A DNA stretch of 64,000 bases from positions 159,372 through 223,371 of the forward strand of contig NZ_MTSB01000010.1 in assembly GCF_002093745.1 (NCBI RefSeq), in the 5' to 3' direction. A program made the translations under genes and the position numbers. Positions 1 to 8,147 of the stretch are shown here, piece after piece (position 1 is the stretch's first letter; every line of letters begins with the position of its first letter). The notes beneath the pieces were generated by a model. The model made no database searches. It saw nothing but the letters and a program-made list of their open reading frames with translations, and was not told where the DNA came from. The stretch is from Pseudomonas graminis. GTDB taxonomy: Bacteria; Pseudomonadota; Gammaproteobacteria; Pseudomonadales; Pseudomonadaceae.

Positions 1-727
1 CAAGGTGGCGGTGCAGACCACCTTGATGGAAAAAGCCAACTGGAAGCTGGTGCTGGAAAACAACCGTGAGTGCTACCACTGCGGCGGTTCGCACCCGGAA
101 CTGCTCAAGACCCTGCTGGAATGGGACGACGTCACCGACCCGCGTGCCGATCAGGCATTCAAGGATCATGTGGCCGCATCCGCCGCAGCTTGGGACGCGG
201 AGAAAATCCCCTACGCCCACGCCAGTTTCGGGCTGCGCAACCGCATCGTGCGCATGCCGTTGCTCAAGGGCACGGTCTCGATGACCCTGGACGGCAAGGT
301 CGGCTGCAAGAAACTGATGGGCCGCATCCAGAACCCGGACTTGGGTTCGATGCGCATCCTGCATTTGCCGCACTCATGGAACCACTGCATGGGCGATCAC
401 ATCATCGTGTTCACCGTCTGGCCCATCAGCGCGCAGGAAACCATGGTGACCACCAAGTGGATTGTCCACAAAGATGCAGTAGAAGGCGTGGACTACGACG
501 TTGAGCGCATGCGACAGGTCTGGGATGCCACCAATGACCAGGACCGTCGCCTGGCCGAAGAAAACCAGCGCGGCATCAACTCCACCGCCTATCAGCCCGG
601 CCCTTACTCGAAAACCTATGAGTTCGGCGTGGTCAACTTCGTTGACTGGTACAGCTCGCGCATGCTGGAAAACCTTGGGGCAGAGCCTGCGCCTTATTTG
701 AAGGGTGTGGCGGTGAATCACGAGTAA
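1..727 (+). CDS. gbcA: Glycine betaine demethylase oxygenase subunit GbcA, 3' part only
   Basis: Rieske-type ring-hydroxylating oxygenase alpha-subunit fold, C-terminal catalytic part. The reading frame is already open at the left edge, so the start and the Rieske 2Fe-2S domain lie outside the window. The mononuclear iron site is visible as NRECYHCGGSHPEL (two His ligands) with an acidic ligand expected in the later NDQDRR region. GbcA, with the reductase GbcB, oxidatively demethylates glycine betaine to dimethylglycine in Pseudomonas. The call rests on the catalytic sequence and on the dgcA/dgcB/etf genes nearby, which perform the next step. A different Rieske demethylase is possible but less likely. 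Confidence 0.85.
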   Translation, partial: KVAVQTTLMEKANWKLVLENNRECYHCGGSHPELLKTLLEWDDVTDPRADQAFKDHVAASAAAWDAEKIPYAHASFGLRNRIVRMPLLKGTVSMTLDGKVGCKKLMGRIQNPDLGSMRILHLPHSWNHCMGDHIIVFTVWPISAQETMVTTKWIVHKDAVEGVDYDVERMRQVWDATNDQDRRLAEENQRGINSTAYQPGPYSKTYEFGVVNFVDWYSSRMLENLGAEPAPYLKGVAVNHE

Positions 728-970
728 GGATTGCCCCTACCTTTTTACTCTTGCTCGGGACGTTCGCGTTTCTTGTCGATACCGGCATTTCTGACAGTTA
801 CGCGAAACTCCTTCCCATGCTCAACTTGAGTCGCGGTGAATCGAATGCCTCAGGCACGATGGCCGGCGATTATCAGAGCTGTAGGACTGCTGAAATAACC
901 AGACCCAAGGATCGGGCTGGACCGCGTGCCTGAAAACACTGTGTACATCCAACGGACGGAGACACGAACC
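728..970. other. Intergenic region between gbcA and the chitinase gene
   Basis: This 243-bp gap holds the upstream region of the chitinase gene. I see no convincing gene in it. A short TTG-initiated frame at 751-933 has no ribosome binding site and no recognisable product. No clear terminator for gbcA is visible. Confidence 0.4.
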
Positions 971-3403
971 ATGCTCAACCCTAACGTCATAAAGCAATAT
1001 AAAAACAAGAAAATCGATGCAGCCTCTGACATGCCGGACATCAGAGGCAAGAAGATACTGATGGGCTTCTGGCATAACTGGGGTTCTGAACCGGGCCAGG
1101 GTTACCAGCAGGGTCTGTTCAAGGAAATGGCGCTGACTGACATTCCAAAAGAATATAACGTTGTGGCCGTGGCGTTCATGAAAGGCGCTGGCATCCCCAC
1201 CTTCAAGCCCTATAACCTGAGCGACGCTGACTTTCGCGACCAGGTGGCGCAACTGAATGCGCAAGGCCGTGCGGTGCTGATTTCCCTCGGCGGGGCTGAT
1301 GCGCATATCGAGCTATGCACTGGCCAGGAAGAAGCGCTGGCGTATGAAATCATTCGTTTGGTTGAAGTCTATGGCTTTGACGGTCTGGACATCGACCTTG
1401 AGCAAGCCGCCATTACGTTTGCCGATAACCAGACCGTATTGCCAGCGGCACTGAGAATGGTACGCGAGCATTACGAAACCGAAGGGAAGCATTTCATCAT
1501 CAGCATGGCACCGGAGTTCCCCTACCTGAGAGCCCCTCAAAAACTGGCGATCTTTAACGAGATCAGGAAGTACTTTCCCTTCCTGAACCCGCTGGTGTCG
1601 TTTCTTGAATCGCTTAGAACCCAAGGTGCGTACATCAAATATATCGAAGCGCTGGAGGACATTTACGACTTCATCGCACCCCAGTATTACAACCAGGGGG
1701 GTGACGGTGTCTGGGTCGATGAGCTGAACATGTGGGTCACTCAAAGCAACGATGCCCTGAAGAAAGAGTTTCTTTACTACCTGACCGATAGTTTGATCCA
1801 CGGTACACGTACCTACACAAAAATCCCGGCCGACAGGCTGGCTATCGGTCTACCCACCAACAGAGACGCCGCCGCTTCCGGTTACGTGATTGATATTAAT
1901 CACGTCAAAAATGCACTGAAAGAGCTGGAGGACGCTGGTAATCCTATTCGCGGTCTGATGACCTGGTCAGTCAACTGGGATGCCGGAAAAAACAAGGCAG
2001 GTGAGGAATACAACTGGGAATTCAAGAATCGTTATGGCTACTTGACCGGAGGTGAGACGCCTGTGCCTGACACACCGTCAGTGCCTGCCGGCCTCAAATC
2101 AACCGAACAGACTCCGACATCGGTGACACTGAGCTGGTCGCCCTCGACAGGCGCGCACCCGATCCGGCAATACGAGTTGCGCCGCAACAACAGCGACGCC
2201 CTGTTCTCGGACAGCCCAGCTTACACTGATACCGGCCTTCAGCCTGGCACCACTTACAGCTACCAGGTGCGTGCGATAGATGTCATGGGCAACACCTCTG
2301 CATTTTCCGCAGCGCTCAGCGTACTGACGCAGGGGCAAGGCGGAGGTAATACAAAACCGACCGCGCCCGTTTTGAGCCTTGAAGAGGTCACAGAAAACAG
2401 CGTAACGCTGACATGGACGGAGTCCACCAGTAACAGCGAAATCAAAACGTATGTCGTTGAACGGGATGGCTGGCCTTTAGAAATAACCTGGAGTATCGAG
2501 ACTCGCTACGTCGATAACAACCTCATTCCCAGTACCAACTATGAATACCGCGTCTTTGCGCAGGATGCCGAATCTGAGTATTCACCGCCCGGTAATTTGC
2601 TGAAGGTCCGGACCGGTGACGGCCCGCCTGTACCCCTCAACCCCCCAGAGCCTGATGACTTGAGATCAACCGTACAGACCACATCGTCGGTGACGCTGGA
2701 GTGGAGCCTTGTCGAACACCCTCATGGTCCGGTTGTCTATGAACTGGTCAGGGATAAGGTCCCGCTGGGTACAGTCGAAAAGCCTCCTTTTACCGACACA
2801 GGGCTCTCGCAAAGCCACCTGTATGGTTATCAGATCAAGGCAACGGACAGTCTGGGGAACAGTTCCATACTGTCTGAAGAAATCCTGGCGACAACCAAGA
2901 GTGTGCCATCTCCTGATCGGCCTAACCCTCCTGAAAACCTGCGTCAGACAGGCGCAACGGCGACCAGTGTTTCATTACAGTGGGACAAGCCTCAAAGCCC
3001 CTCGAAAAATGGGAACACGCTCTCAAGCCCTACTGAAGTAGCGTCTTACCATGTTTACTACATCGGCGGTAAAACAGTGAATCTTGATTCAACGACGTTC
3101 ACGTACACCGCTGAAGGGCTGACCGCTGGCAAGATGTACCAGTTTTTGATAGGCGCGCGGAATATAGACTCAGACCTATCTGGCCCCAGCAATGTTGTGC
3201 AGGCGTTCACCAGCGCGGCATTGGACGAGTGGGCACAGAATGTTGAATACGTGAAAGGCGATAAGGTGACGTATAACGGCGCTACTTATATCTGCATCAA
3301 TCCTCACCGCTCACAATCAGACTGGGCGCCAGGCAGTGCGCCGACCTTATGGGAGCTCTGGGTAGAGAAGGTGTATCGCGACCTCCCAAAAGAATGGCAG
3401 TGA
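971..3403 (+). CDS. GH18 chitinase-like hydrolase with FnIII repeats and C-terminal CBM5/12
   Basis: 810 residues from ATG 971, preceded by ACGGAGACACGAACC; an earlier in-frame GTG at 926 lacks a ribosome binding site. Residues about 25-370 form a glycoside hydrolase family 18 barrel with the DGLDIDLE signature at 137-144 (proton donor Glu144). Several fibronectin type III modules follow (about 375-765, recurring TSVTLSW-like strands). The C-terminal 45 residues (WAQNVEYVKGDKVTYNG..Y) resemble a type 5/12 chitin-binding domain. The protein likely hydrolyses chitin or related beta-1,4-GlcNAc polymers. No N-terminal signal peptide is visible (MLNPNVIKQYKNKK), which is odd for a presumably extracellular enzyme, so non-classical export is implied. 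It stands alone and converges with etfB. Confidence 0.88.
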   Translation: MLNPNVIKQYKNKKIDAASDMPDIRGKKILMGFWHNWGSEPGQGYQQGLFKEMALTDIPKEYNVVAVAFMKGAGIPTFKPYNLSDADFRDQVAQLNAQGRAVLISLGGADAHIELCTGQEEALAYEIIRLVEVYGFDGLDIDLEQAAITFADNQTVLPAALRMVREHYETEGKHFIISMAPEFPYLRAPQKLAIFNEIRKYFPFLNPLVSFLESLRTQGAYIKYIEALEDIYDFIAPQYYNQGGDGVWVDELNMWVTQSNDALKKEFLYYLTDSLIHGTRTYTKIPADRLAIGLPTNRDAAASGYVIDINHVKNALKELEDAGNPIRGLMTWSVNWDAGKNKAGEEYNWEFKNRYGYLTGGETPVPDTPSVPAGLKSTEQTPTSVTLSWSPSTGAHPIRQYELRRNNSDALFSDSPAYTDTGLQPGTTYSYQVRAIDVMGNTSAFSAALSVLTQGQGGGNTKPTAPVLSLEEVTENSVTLTWTESTSNSEIKTYVVERDGWPLEITWSIETRYVDNNLIPSTNYEYRVFAQDAESEYSPPGNLLKVRTGDGPPVPLNPPEPDDLRSTVQTTSSVTLEWSLVEHPHGPVVYELVRDKVPLGTVEKPPFTDTGLSQSHLYGYQIKATDSLGNSSILSEEILATTKSVPSPDRPNPPENLRQTGATATSVSLQWDKPQSPSKNGNTLSSPTEVASYHVYYIGGKTVNLDSTTFTYTAEGLTAGKMYQFLIGARNIDSDLSGPSNVVQAFTSAALDEWAQNVEYVKGDKVTYNGATYICINPHRSQSDWAPGSAPTLWELWVEKVYRDLPKEWQ

Positions 3404-3468
3404 TCCCGGTACTGACACATGCCTGCCGTAATCGCTCATGAAAAGGGCGCGGTAGCGCAATGATGAAG

Positions 3469-3516
3469 CGACTTATCCACAGAGCCTCAGGGTATTCATG
3501 GATAAGTCGTTTTTTT
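3469..3516 (+). terminator. Rho-independent terminator of the chitinase gene, with a DnaA box in its stem
   Basis: Perfect 11-bp inverted repeat CGACTTATCCA (3469-3479) and TGGATAAGTCG (3499-3509), a 19-nt loop and seven Ts (3510-3516), 66 bp after the stop codon. The left arm and start of the loop contain a perfect TTATCCACA box (3473-3481). Confidence 0.75.
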
Positions 3517-3640
3517 AAGGGCCAGATAGCTCGGAGATCAATGGTTTATCCGAGCTACTTTTCAGGCAAGCCGCTGTCTATTTTTTGCTCAAACGGCTGC
3601 AACCGGCGTTTTTAGTGGCGTACAGAAGAACGCAAACACC

Positions 3641-4033
3641 TTATCCACAGAGACACCAACAGGCTTTGGGCATAACTTTATAAACGCAAGCGCTGCTGTG
3701 GACAACGTTCAGAATGGCTGGAAAGAATGCGACTGAATGAATACGACACCCTCAGCGCCAAGCCCTGATCACTTTTTGAACGATTCTTTAGAAGCCTCTG
3801 TTTAAAAGGCTTCCAGACGACCATGAACAACTTATCAACAGGCAGGCCAACAGGGATTGTGGGCAAGTCAGACGTACTTTTTGTACAGCCTCCGAAAAAA
3901 ACCAATAAAAATAATGGCTTAAGCTGATCGTTTTTTGAACAGCATGACACAGACCACGTTTTACAAGGGCTTCAGGCTTTCACAAACATATTATCCACAG
4001 CCGCACGCACAGAGATTGTGCGTAAGTGCAGCG
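3641..4033 (+). repeat. Degenerate long repeats that each begin with a DnaA box
   Basis: Three segments starting at 3641, 3832 and 3991 align beyond the box itself. The first two share CCAACAGG after the box. The second and third share ACAG-purine-GATTGTG followed by AAGT. Each unit is about 43 bp. They lie in the 643-bp convergent gap, which otherwise shows no gene; it is visibly richer in A+T than its surroundings. Confidence 0.6.
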
Positions 4034-4046
4034 AAGCAACCGCGCC

Positions 4047-4853
4047 TCACCTCAAAACCCCCTCATCGACCAACAGTTTCAGGATGGCAGCCGCTCCTTC
4101 ATCAGGGTGTACGCCCTTCAACACCTGCCCACCGCCCCCACTTGCCTTGGCGGTGGCCGCTTTCATACGATCAGCACCGCTCTTGGCCTTGATGACTTTC
4201 AGACGTTTCGGCCGTGGCCTGGCGGCTTGCAGCGCGTGGTCAGTGAATAACTCATCGACCACCCTTTGAGTCTCACTGACGTCCAGCGCGCCGCGCTGCG
4301 CAGGGCCGAACGCACTTTGTCGGGGTTTGGGAGCTGCGTTATCCACAGTTGCCACAAACGGCAAGCGAACCTTGAGGCGGCGACGTTGACCACGCGGCAG
4401 GGCTTGCAGCACCAGCGCAGTGCCGTTATCCAGTGACTCGACCTCTGCCAGCCCTGTCACCACTGGCCAGCCGAGGCCCTCGGCCAGCAGAAATGGCAGC
4501 ATGCCAGAGCCTTCACCGGTTTCAGCCTGGCTGCCGGCCAACACCAACTGCGCACCCGAGTCGCGTATGTACTCCGTCAACGCGAACAGTGCATCGTCAC
4601 CGTCTGCCTGCTCAAGCACATGCAGCTCGCTCAAGCCCATTCCCAGGTAGGCGCGCAAGGCGGGTTCTTCAGGATTGCCGGCATGCAACACTTGCAAGTT
4701 ATCCCCAGCCAGCTGCAAGCCAAGCTCTACTGCGCGTGCGTCCTGTTCAGCGCGTCGCGCCCGACCGGATGTCGGGTGCGCGCCCACAGAAACAAGGCCG
4801 ATGACGGACACCGCCGGTTTATCCACAGACGAATCATTCAGTTCAGGCTGCAT
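4047..4853 (-). CDS. etfB: Electron transfer flavoprotein beta subunit linked to dimethylglycine oxidation
   Basis: 268 residues. ETF beta subunits bind AMP and, with the alpha subunit, carry electrons from flavin dehydrogenases to the quinone pool. The family pattern is visible as LVLAGSQAETGEGSGMLPFLLAEGLGWP and the later GQRRRLKVRLPFVATVDN. The ATG at 4853 follows GGGGAG with 7-nt spacing and overlaps the end of etfA by 11 bp, implying translational coupling; a GTG one codon earlier is the alternative. It is the last gene of the dgcA-dgcB-etfA-etfB block, so it probably serves the dimethylglycine dehydrogenase rather than fatty-acid oxidation. Two DnaA boxes lie within it, coding Val-Asp-Asn and Val-Asp-Lys. 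Confidence 0.85.
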   Translation of the reverse strand: MQPELNDSSVDKPAVSVIGLVSVGAHPTSGRARRAEQDARAVELGLQLAGDNLQVLHAGNPEEPALRAYLGMGLSELHVLEQADGDDALFALTEYIRDSGAQLVLAGSQAETGEGSGMLPFLLAEGLGWPVVTGLAEVESLDNGTALVLQALPRGQRRRLKVRLPFVATVDNAAPKPRQSAFGPAQRGALDVSETQRVVDELFTDHALQAARPRPKRLKVIKAKSGADRMKAATAKASGGGGQVLKGVHPDEGAAAILKLLVDEGVLR

Positions 4854-6063
4854 CACGCGTCTCCCCGTTACGCCATGCGTCGACCGCTGCGATCAAGGCC
4901 CTCAGGATGTCGGCACTGTCACCAATCACTGACAAGTCAGCACGCTTGATCATGTCGCAGCCTGGGTCCAGATTGATCGCAATGACCTTGTCGCAGGCAC
5001 CGATACCTTGCAGGTGCTGGATGGCCCCGGAAATACCCACAGCCAGATAAACCCGTGCCGTGACCCACGTGCCGCTCGCGCCCACCTGACGCTCACGTCC
5101 CATGTAACCGTCGTCCACCGCCACCCTAGAGGCACCCTCAGTTGCGCCGAGCGCCATCGCTGTGCGGTGAAAAAGATCCCAGTCCTTGACGCCATTACCG
5201 CCCGACAGAATGAACTCTGCTTCAGCCATGGGGATAACGGCAGGATCGACAGCAACCGCGCCAAGGTCCTCGATACGCGGCAGGCTACGCGCCACGTCTG
5301 TGGATAACTCGACGGGCAATGCTTCATGCCGGGTTTCGCTGACAGGCTCGGCGCACTCGACAGCGGCCAGAATGAGACGTGCCAATGGCCGAACCAGGTC
5401 TTCACGCCCTGCCCCGGCGCGACTGATGCACTGTTGGTCTTTGATCTGCCAGACGCGCGTCGCGGGGCGCTCGCCGAGGCTGGCTGCAAAACGTCTTCCC
5501 AGTTCGCCACCGCCAGTGCGGCTGTCAGGAAGTAACCAGTGCCGCGGGCTGAACTGGTTATCCACAGCACACAGCCCTTGCACACGTTGCTCAGGTGAAT
5601 AACCGCTGAACGCATTGCCGTCGAGCAGCAACAGGCGATCCACCCCCGACGTATCGAACGCGGTCTCTTTATGTTCGCCGAACACAACCGCCAGCACTGC
5701 GCCGTCGGCACCCGCCAACTGGCGCGCCAGGCCCAGCAGGTCGCGGTCATGGCTGGTCAATCGACCGCCGACCATGTCGGGAACAACGCTGATGTAGAAC
5801 GCTGGCTCGGCCACCGCGAACAGCGGCAGCTGGACCTCGGCTGCGACCGAGCGCCTGACGGTGCCGCCCTGTTGCGCGCCACTGCGGTCGATGCGCTTGA
5901 TACCGTTCGGCCCCATGAAGCCCAGGCCATGCACGTTCTTGCGCATCAACCCGTTTGGCCCCATCCAGCTGCTTTGCGCAGGTTGCATCGCCGCGTGCAG
6001 CGGGTGCAGACGATTGCGGGTAATCCATTCGGCCCGCGGATCGCGGCGGATAATATCGCTCAT
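4843..6063 (-). CDS. etfA: Electron transfer flavoprotein alpha subunit, long form, dimethylglycine pathway
   Basis: 406 residues, longer than the usual 310-320 of ETF alpha subunits. The C-terminal FAD domain is clear: RQVGASGTWV, then VGISGAIQHLQGI and AINLDPGCDMIKRADL. The extra length is an N-terminal extension of about 90 residues with a duplicated MGPNG motif (WMGPNGLMRK and FMGPNGIKRI). Its ATG shares ATGA with the dgcB stop codon, so translation is coupled. Together with EtfB it should accept electrons from DgcA/DgcB. Two perfect DnaA boxes lie inside; the one at 5299-5307 is read in frame as TTA-TCC-ACA (Leu-Ser-Thr), using a TTA leucine codon that is very rare in such genomes. Confidence 0.87.
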   Translation of the reverse strand: MSDIIRRDPRAEWITRNRLHPLHAAMQPAQSSWMGPNGLMRKNVHGLGFMGPNGIKRIDRSGAQQGGTVRRSVAAEVQLPLFAVAEPAFYISVVPDMVGGRLTSHDRDLLGLARQLAGADGAVLAVVFGEHKETAFDTSGVDRLLLLDGNAFSGYSPEQRVQGLCAVDNQFSPRHWLLPDSRTGGGELGRRFAASLGERPATRVWQIKDQQCISRAGAGREDLVRPLARLILAAVECAEPVSETRHEALPVELSTDVARSLPRIEDLGAVAVDPAVIPMAEAEFILSGGNGVKDWDLFHRTAMALGATEGASRVAVDDGYMGRERQVGASGTWVTARVYLAVGISGAIQHLQGIGACDKVIAINLDPGCDMIKRADLSVIGDSADILRALIAAVDAWRNGETRDAA

Positions 6064-8021
6064 CAGAGCACCTCCGCAGGTTCACGTTTTGCAGAGGCCG
6101 GGCTGGGGATAACGTCATCGATCAGCGCGTCAGCCACCAGTTCGGCAATGTCCTTGATGGGCGGACGCGGTTCGACAACACCTTCGAGCATGGCCGTGCA
6201 TTGTGGACAACCCACTGCCACCAGCTCGGCGGCGGTCTCGCGAATGTCTTCCATGCGCATGTCGGGAACTCGCTGTCTGCCGGGGATATCAGTAATGGGC
6301 GCGCCGCCACCGCCACCACAGCAACGAGAGCGAAAGCCCGAGCGCTGCATTTCCTGGAGGTCGATCCCGAGCGCACGCAGCACATCGCGTGGCGCTTCAT
6401 ATTCGCCGTTGTAACGGCCCAGGTAACACGGGTCGTGATAGGTCACGCGGGTGCCTTTGTGCTGACTCAGGTTCAGTGCGCCGCTCTTGATCAACTCAGC
6501 CATGAACGTGCTGTGGTGCTGCACCTGATAGTCGCCTCCCAGCGCGCCGTATTCGTTTTTCAGCACATGAAAGCTGTGCGGGTCGCAGGTGACGATGCGC
6601 TTGAAGCGGTAGTGAGCCAGGGTCTGGATGTTGCGGCGGGCGAGCATCTGAAACGTCGCTTCATCGCCCAGACGTCGTGCCACGTCGCCACTGTCCCGCT
6701 CTTCGAGGCCCAGCACGGCGAAATCGACCTTGGCCGCTTTGAGGACTTTGACGAAGGCACGCAGGGTGCGTTGATTGCGCATATCGAAGGCGCCATCGCC
6801 GACCCAGAACAGCACGTCAGCGGTCTTGCATTCGCTGAGCAGCTTCAGGTTCAGATCCGCCGCCCAGTTCATCCGCCCGCCCGGTGCGAAACCGCCGGGG
6901 TTGTCGGTGGCGATCAGGTTATCCAGTACTTCGGCGCCCTTGTTCGGCGTCGCGCCTTTTTCCAGGGTCAGGTAACGGCGCATGTCGACGATGGCATCAA
7001 CATGCTCGATCATCATCGGGCACTCTTCGACACACGCACGGCACGTGGTGCAGGACCACAACGTCTCGGCGTCCACCAGACCGTTGACGATAGGCTGATG
7101 CGGATGGCCGCCATGCTCGCCCAGCGGCTTGCCTTTGCCGTCCAGCGATGGATACGGGCTGCCGGCGAATTTCGCGTCGGTGCCACCGGCCAGACCGACG
7201 ACCATGTCCTGAATCAGCTTCTTGGGGTTCAGCGGCTGACCTGCCGCAAACGCCGGGCACGCGGCTTCACATTTGCCGCACTGTACGCAGGCGTCGAAGC
7301 CCAGCAGTTGATTCCAGGTGAAGTCTTGAGGTTTCTCCACACCCAACGGAGCAGTCCGGTCGTTCAGGTCCAGCGGTTTCAAGCCGGTGGAGCGTCCGCC
7401 GCCAAAGCGCTCGGCGCGCCGGTGCCAGGCCAGGTGCAAGGCACCGGCAAAGGCGTGCTTCATCGGCCCGCCCCAGGTCATGCCGAAAAACAGTTCGCTC
7501 ACGCCCCACAGCACGCCCAACCCAAGGACGACCACCAGCACCCAGCCGCCGAAATGCTCTGGGAGAATGCCGGCAACCGGCAACGTGACCAGAAAAAAGC
7601 TCGCGGAAAACGCCATCAGGCTTTTCGGCAGGCGCATCCACGGGCCTTTCGACAGGCGCGCAGGCGGGTTGAGACGACGACGGTAGACAAACACCGCGCC
7701 GACGAACATGACCGCCGTCATCAGCAGCAGCGCGTAGCCAAGCACGCGGTTATGCAGACCGAAACCATGCACCAGAATCGCCAGCACTATCGAGGCGACG
7801 GCTCCGCCCGCGGTGGCTACGTGGGTGTTGGCGATATATTTGTCGCGTGCGACCACATGATGGAGATCGACCATGTAACGCTTGGGCATGGCCAGCAGAC
7901 CGCCGAGCAGATCGACTTTCGCAGGCCGGCCGTTACGCCACATGTTTACCCGCCGCCATGCGCCCAGCGCCGCGAGGGCCAGGGCGCTGAACAGCAGGAT
8001 GGGAAGAAGGGTGTCTAGCAT
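6063..8021 (-). CDS. dgcB: Dimethylglycine catabolism iron-sulfur protein DgcB
   Basis: 652 residues from ATG 8021 (GGAG seven nt upstream); an in-frame start at 8057 lacks such a site. The N-terminal third holds several hydrophobic helices, then two 4Fe-4S motifs (CVQCGKCEAACP and CTTCRACVEECP) and two cysteine-rich CCG-type regions (CCGGGGG and CPQCTAML), the layout of membrane-bound heterodisulfide-reductase-like electron carriers. In Pseudomonas, DgcA and DgcB are required to demethylate dimethylglycine to sarcosine. DgcB presumably relays electrons between the flavoprotein DgcA, the ETF and the membrane. The stop overlaps the etfA start. A REP element separates it from dgcA. Confidence 0.9.
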   Translation of the reverse strand: MLDTLLPILLFSALALAALGAWRRVNMWRNGRPAKVDLLGGLLAMPKRYMVDLHHVVARDKYIANTHVATAGGAVASIVLAILVHGFGLHNRVLGYALLLMTAVMFVGAVFVYRRRLNPPARLSKGPWMRLPKSLMAFSASFFLVTLPVAGILPEHFGGWVLVVVLGLGVLWGVSELFFGMTWGGPMKHAFAGALHLAWHRRAERFGGGRSTGLKPLDLNDRTAPLGVEKPQDFTWNQLLGFDACVQCGKCEAACPAFAAGQPLNPKKLIQDMVVGLAGGTDAKFAGSPYPSLDGKGKPLGEHGGHPHQPIVNGLVDAETLWSCTTCRACVEECPMMIEHVDAIVDMRRYLTLEKGATPNKGAEVLDNLIATDNPGGFAPGGRMNWAADLNLKLLSECKTADVLFWVGDGAFDMRNQRTLRAFVKVLKAAKVDFAVLGLEERDSGDVARRLGDEATFQMLARRNIQTLAHYRFKRIVTCDPHSFHVLKNEYGALGGDYQVQHHSTFMAELIKSGALNLSQHKGTRVTYHDPCYLGRYNGEYEAPRDVLRALGIDLQEMQRSGFRSRCCGGGGGAPITDIPGRQRVPDMRMEDIRETAAELVAVGCPQCTAMLEGVVEPRPPIKDIAELVADALIDDVIPSPASAKREPAEVL

Positions 8022-8147
8022 CTGAAGCTCCAAAGACGAAGCGATCCTGTAGGCCAACTTATCTGGACGCCTTGCGGGAACGAGCCATATGACGCCTCGC
8101 TTGCTCGTGAAAGCAGCGGATCAACCGGTGTGCTGGCGGATCCACTG

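Larger units (their letters stand above)
3473..5566. promoter_or_regulatory. Cluster of seven perfect DnaA boxes (TTATCCACAG)
   Basis: Perfect 9-mer TTATCCACA, each followed by G, occurs at 3473-3481, 3641-3649, 3991-3999, 4339-4347, 4819-4827 and 5558-5566 on the plus strand and at 5299-5307 on the minus strand. One-mismatch copies lie at 3697-3705, 3832-3840 and 4699-4707. Three perfect boxes are in the convergent chitinase/etfB intergenic region and four are inside etfB and etfA. A given 9-mer is expected about once per 130 kb counting both strands. No dnaA, rpmH or gidA is nearby, so this is not the usual Pseudomonas oriC. An imperfect IHF-like sequence lies at 3536-3548 (ATCAA-N4-TTA). 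DnaA titration or inactivation is an inference; the motif cluster is direct observation. Confidence 0.8.

Noticed and set aside
462..470. TTGTCCACA in gbcA and again (reverse) at 6202-6210 in dgcB
   Set aside because: One mismatch from the DnaA box and explained by ordinary codons; too far out to be counted firmly in the cluster.
751..933. 60-codon frame upstream of the chitinase gene
   Set aside because: TTG start, no ribosome binding site and no recognisable product.
3404..4046. The DnaA-box region as the chromosomal origin itself
   Set aside because: The usual pseudomonad oriC neighbours (dnaA, rpmH, gidA) are absent and I see no AT-rich 13-mer array; most boxes are widely spaced and continue into coding genes. 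A titration locus fits better, though GC skew over the genome would settle it.
6201..8018. 605-codon plus-strand frame opposite dgcB
   Set aside because: Antisense shadow; composition rich in His, Gln, Arg and Ala with no family features.
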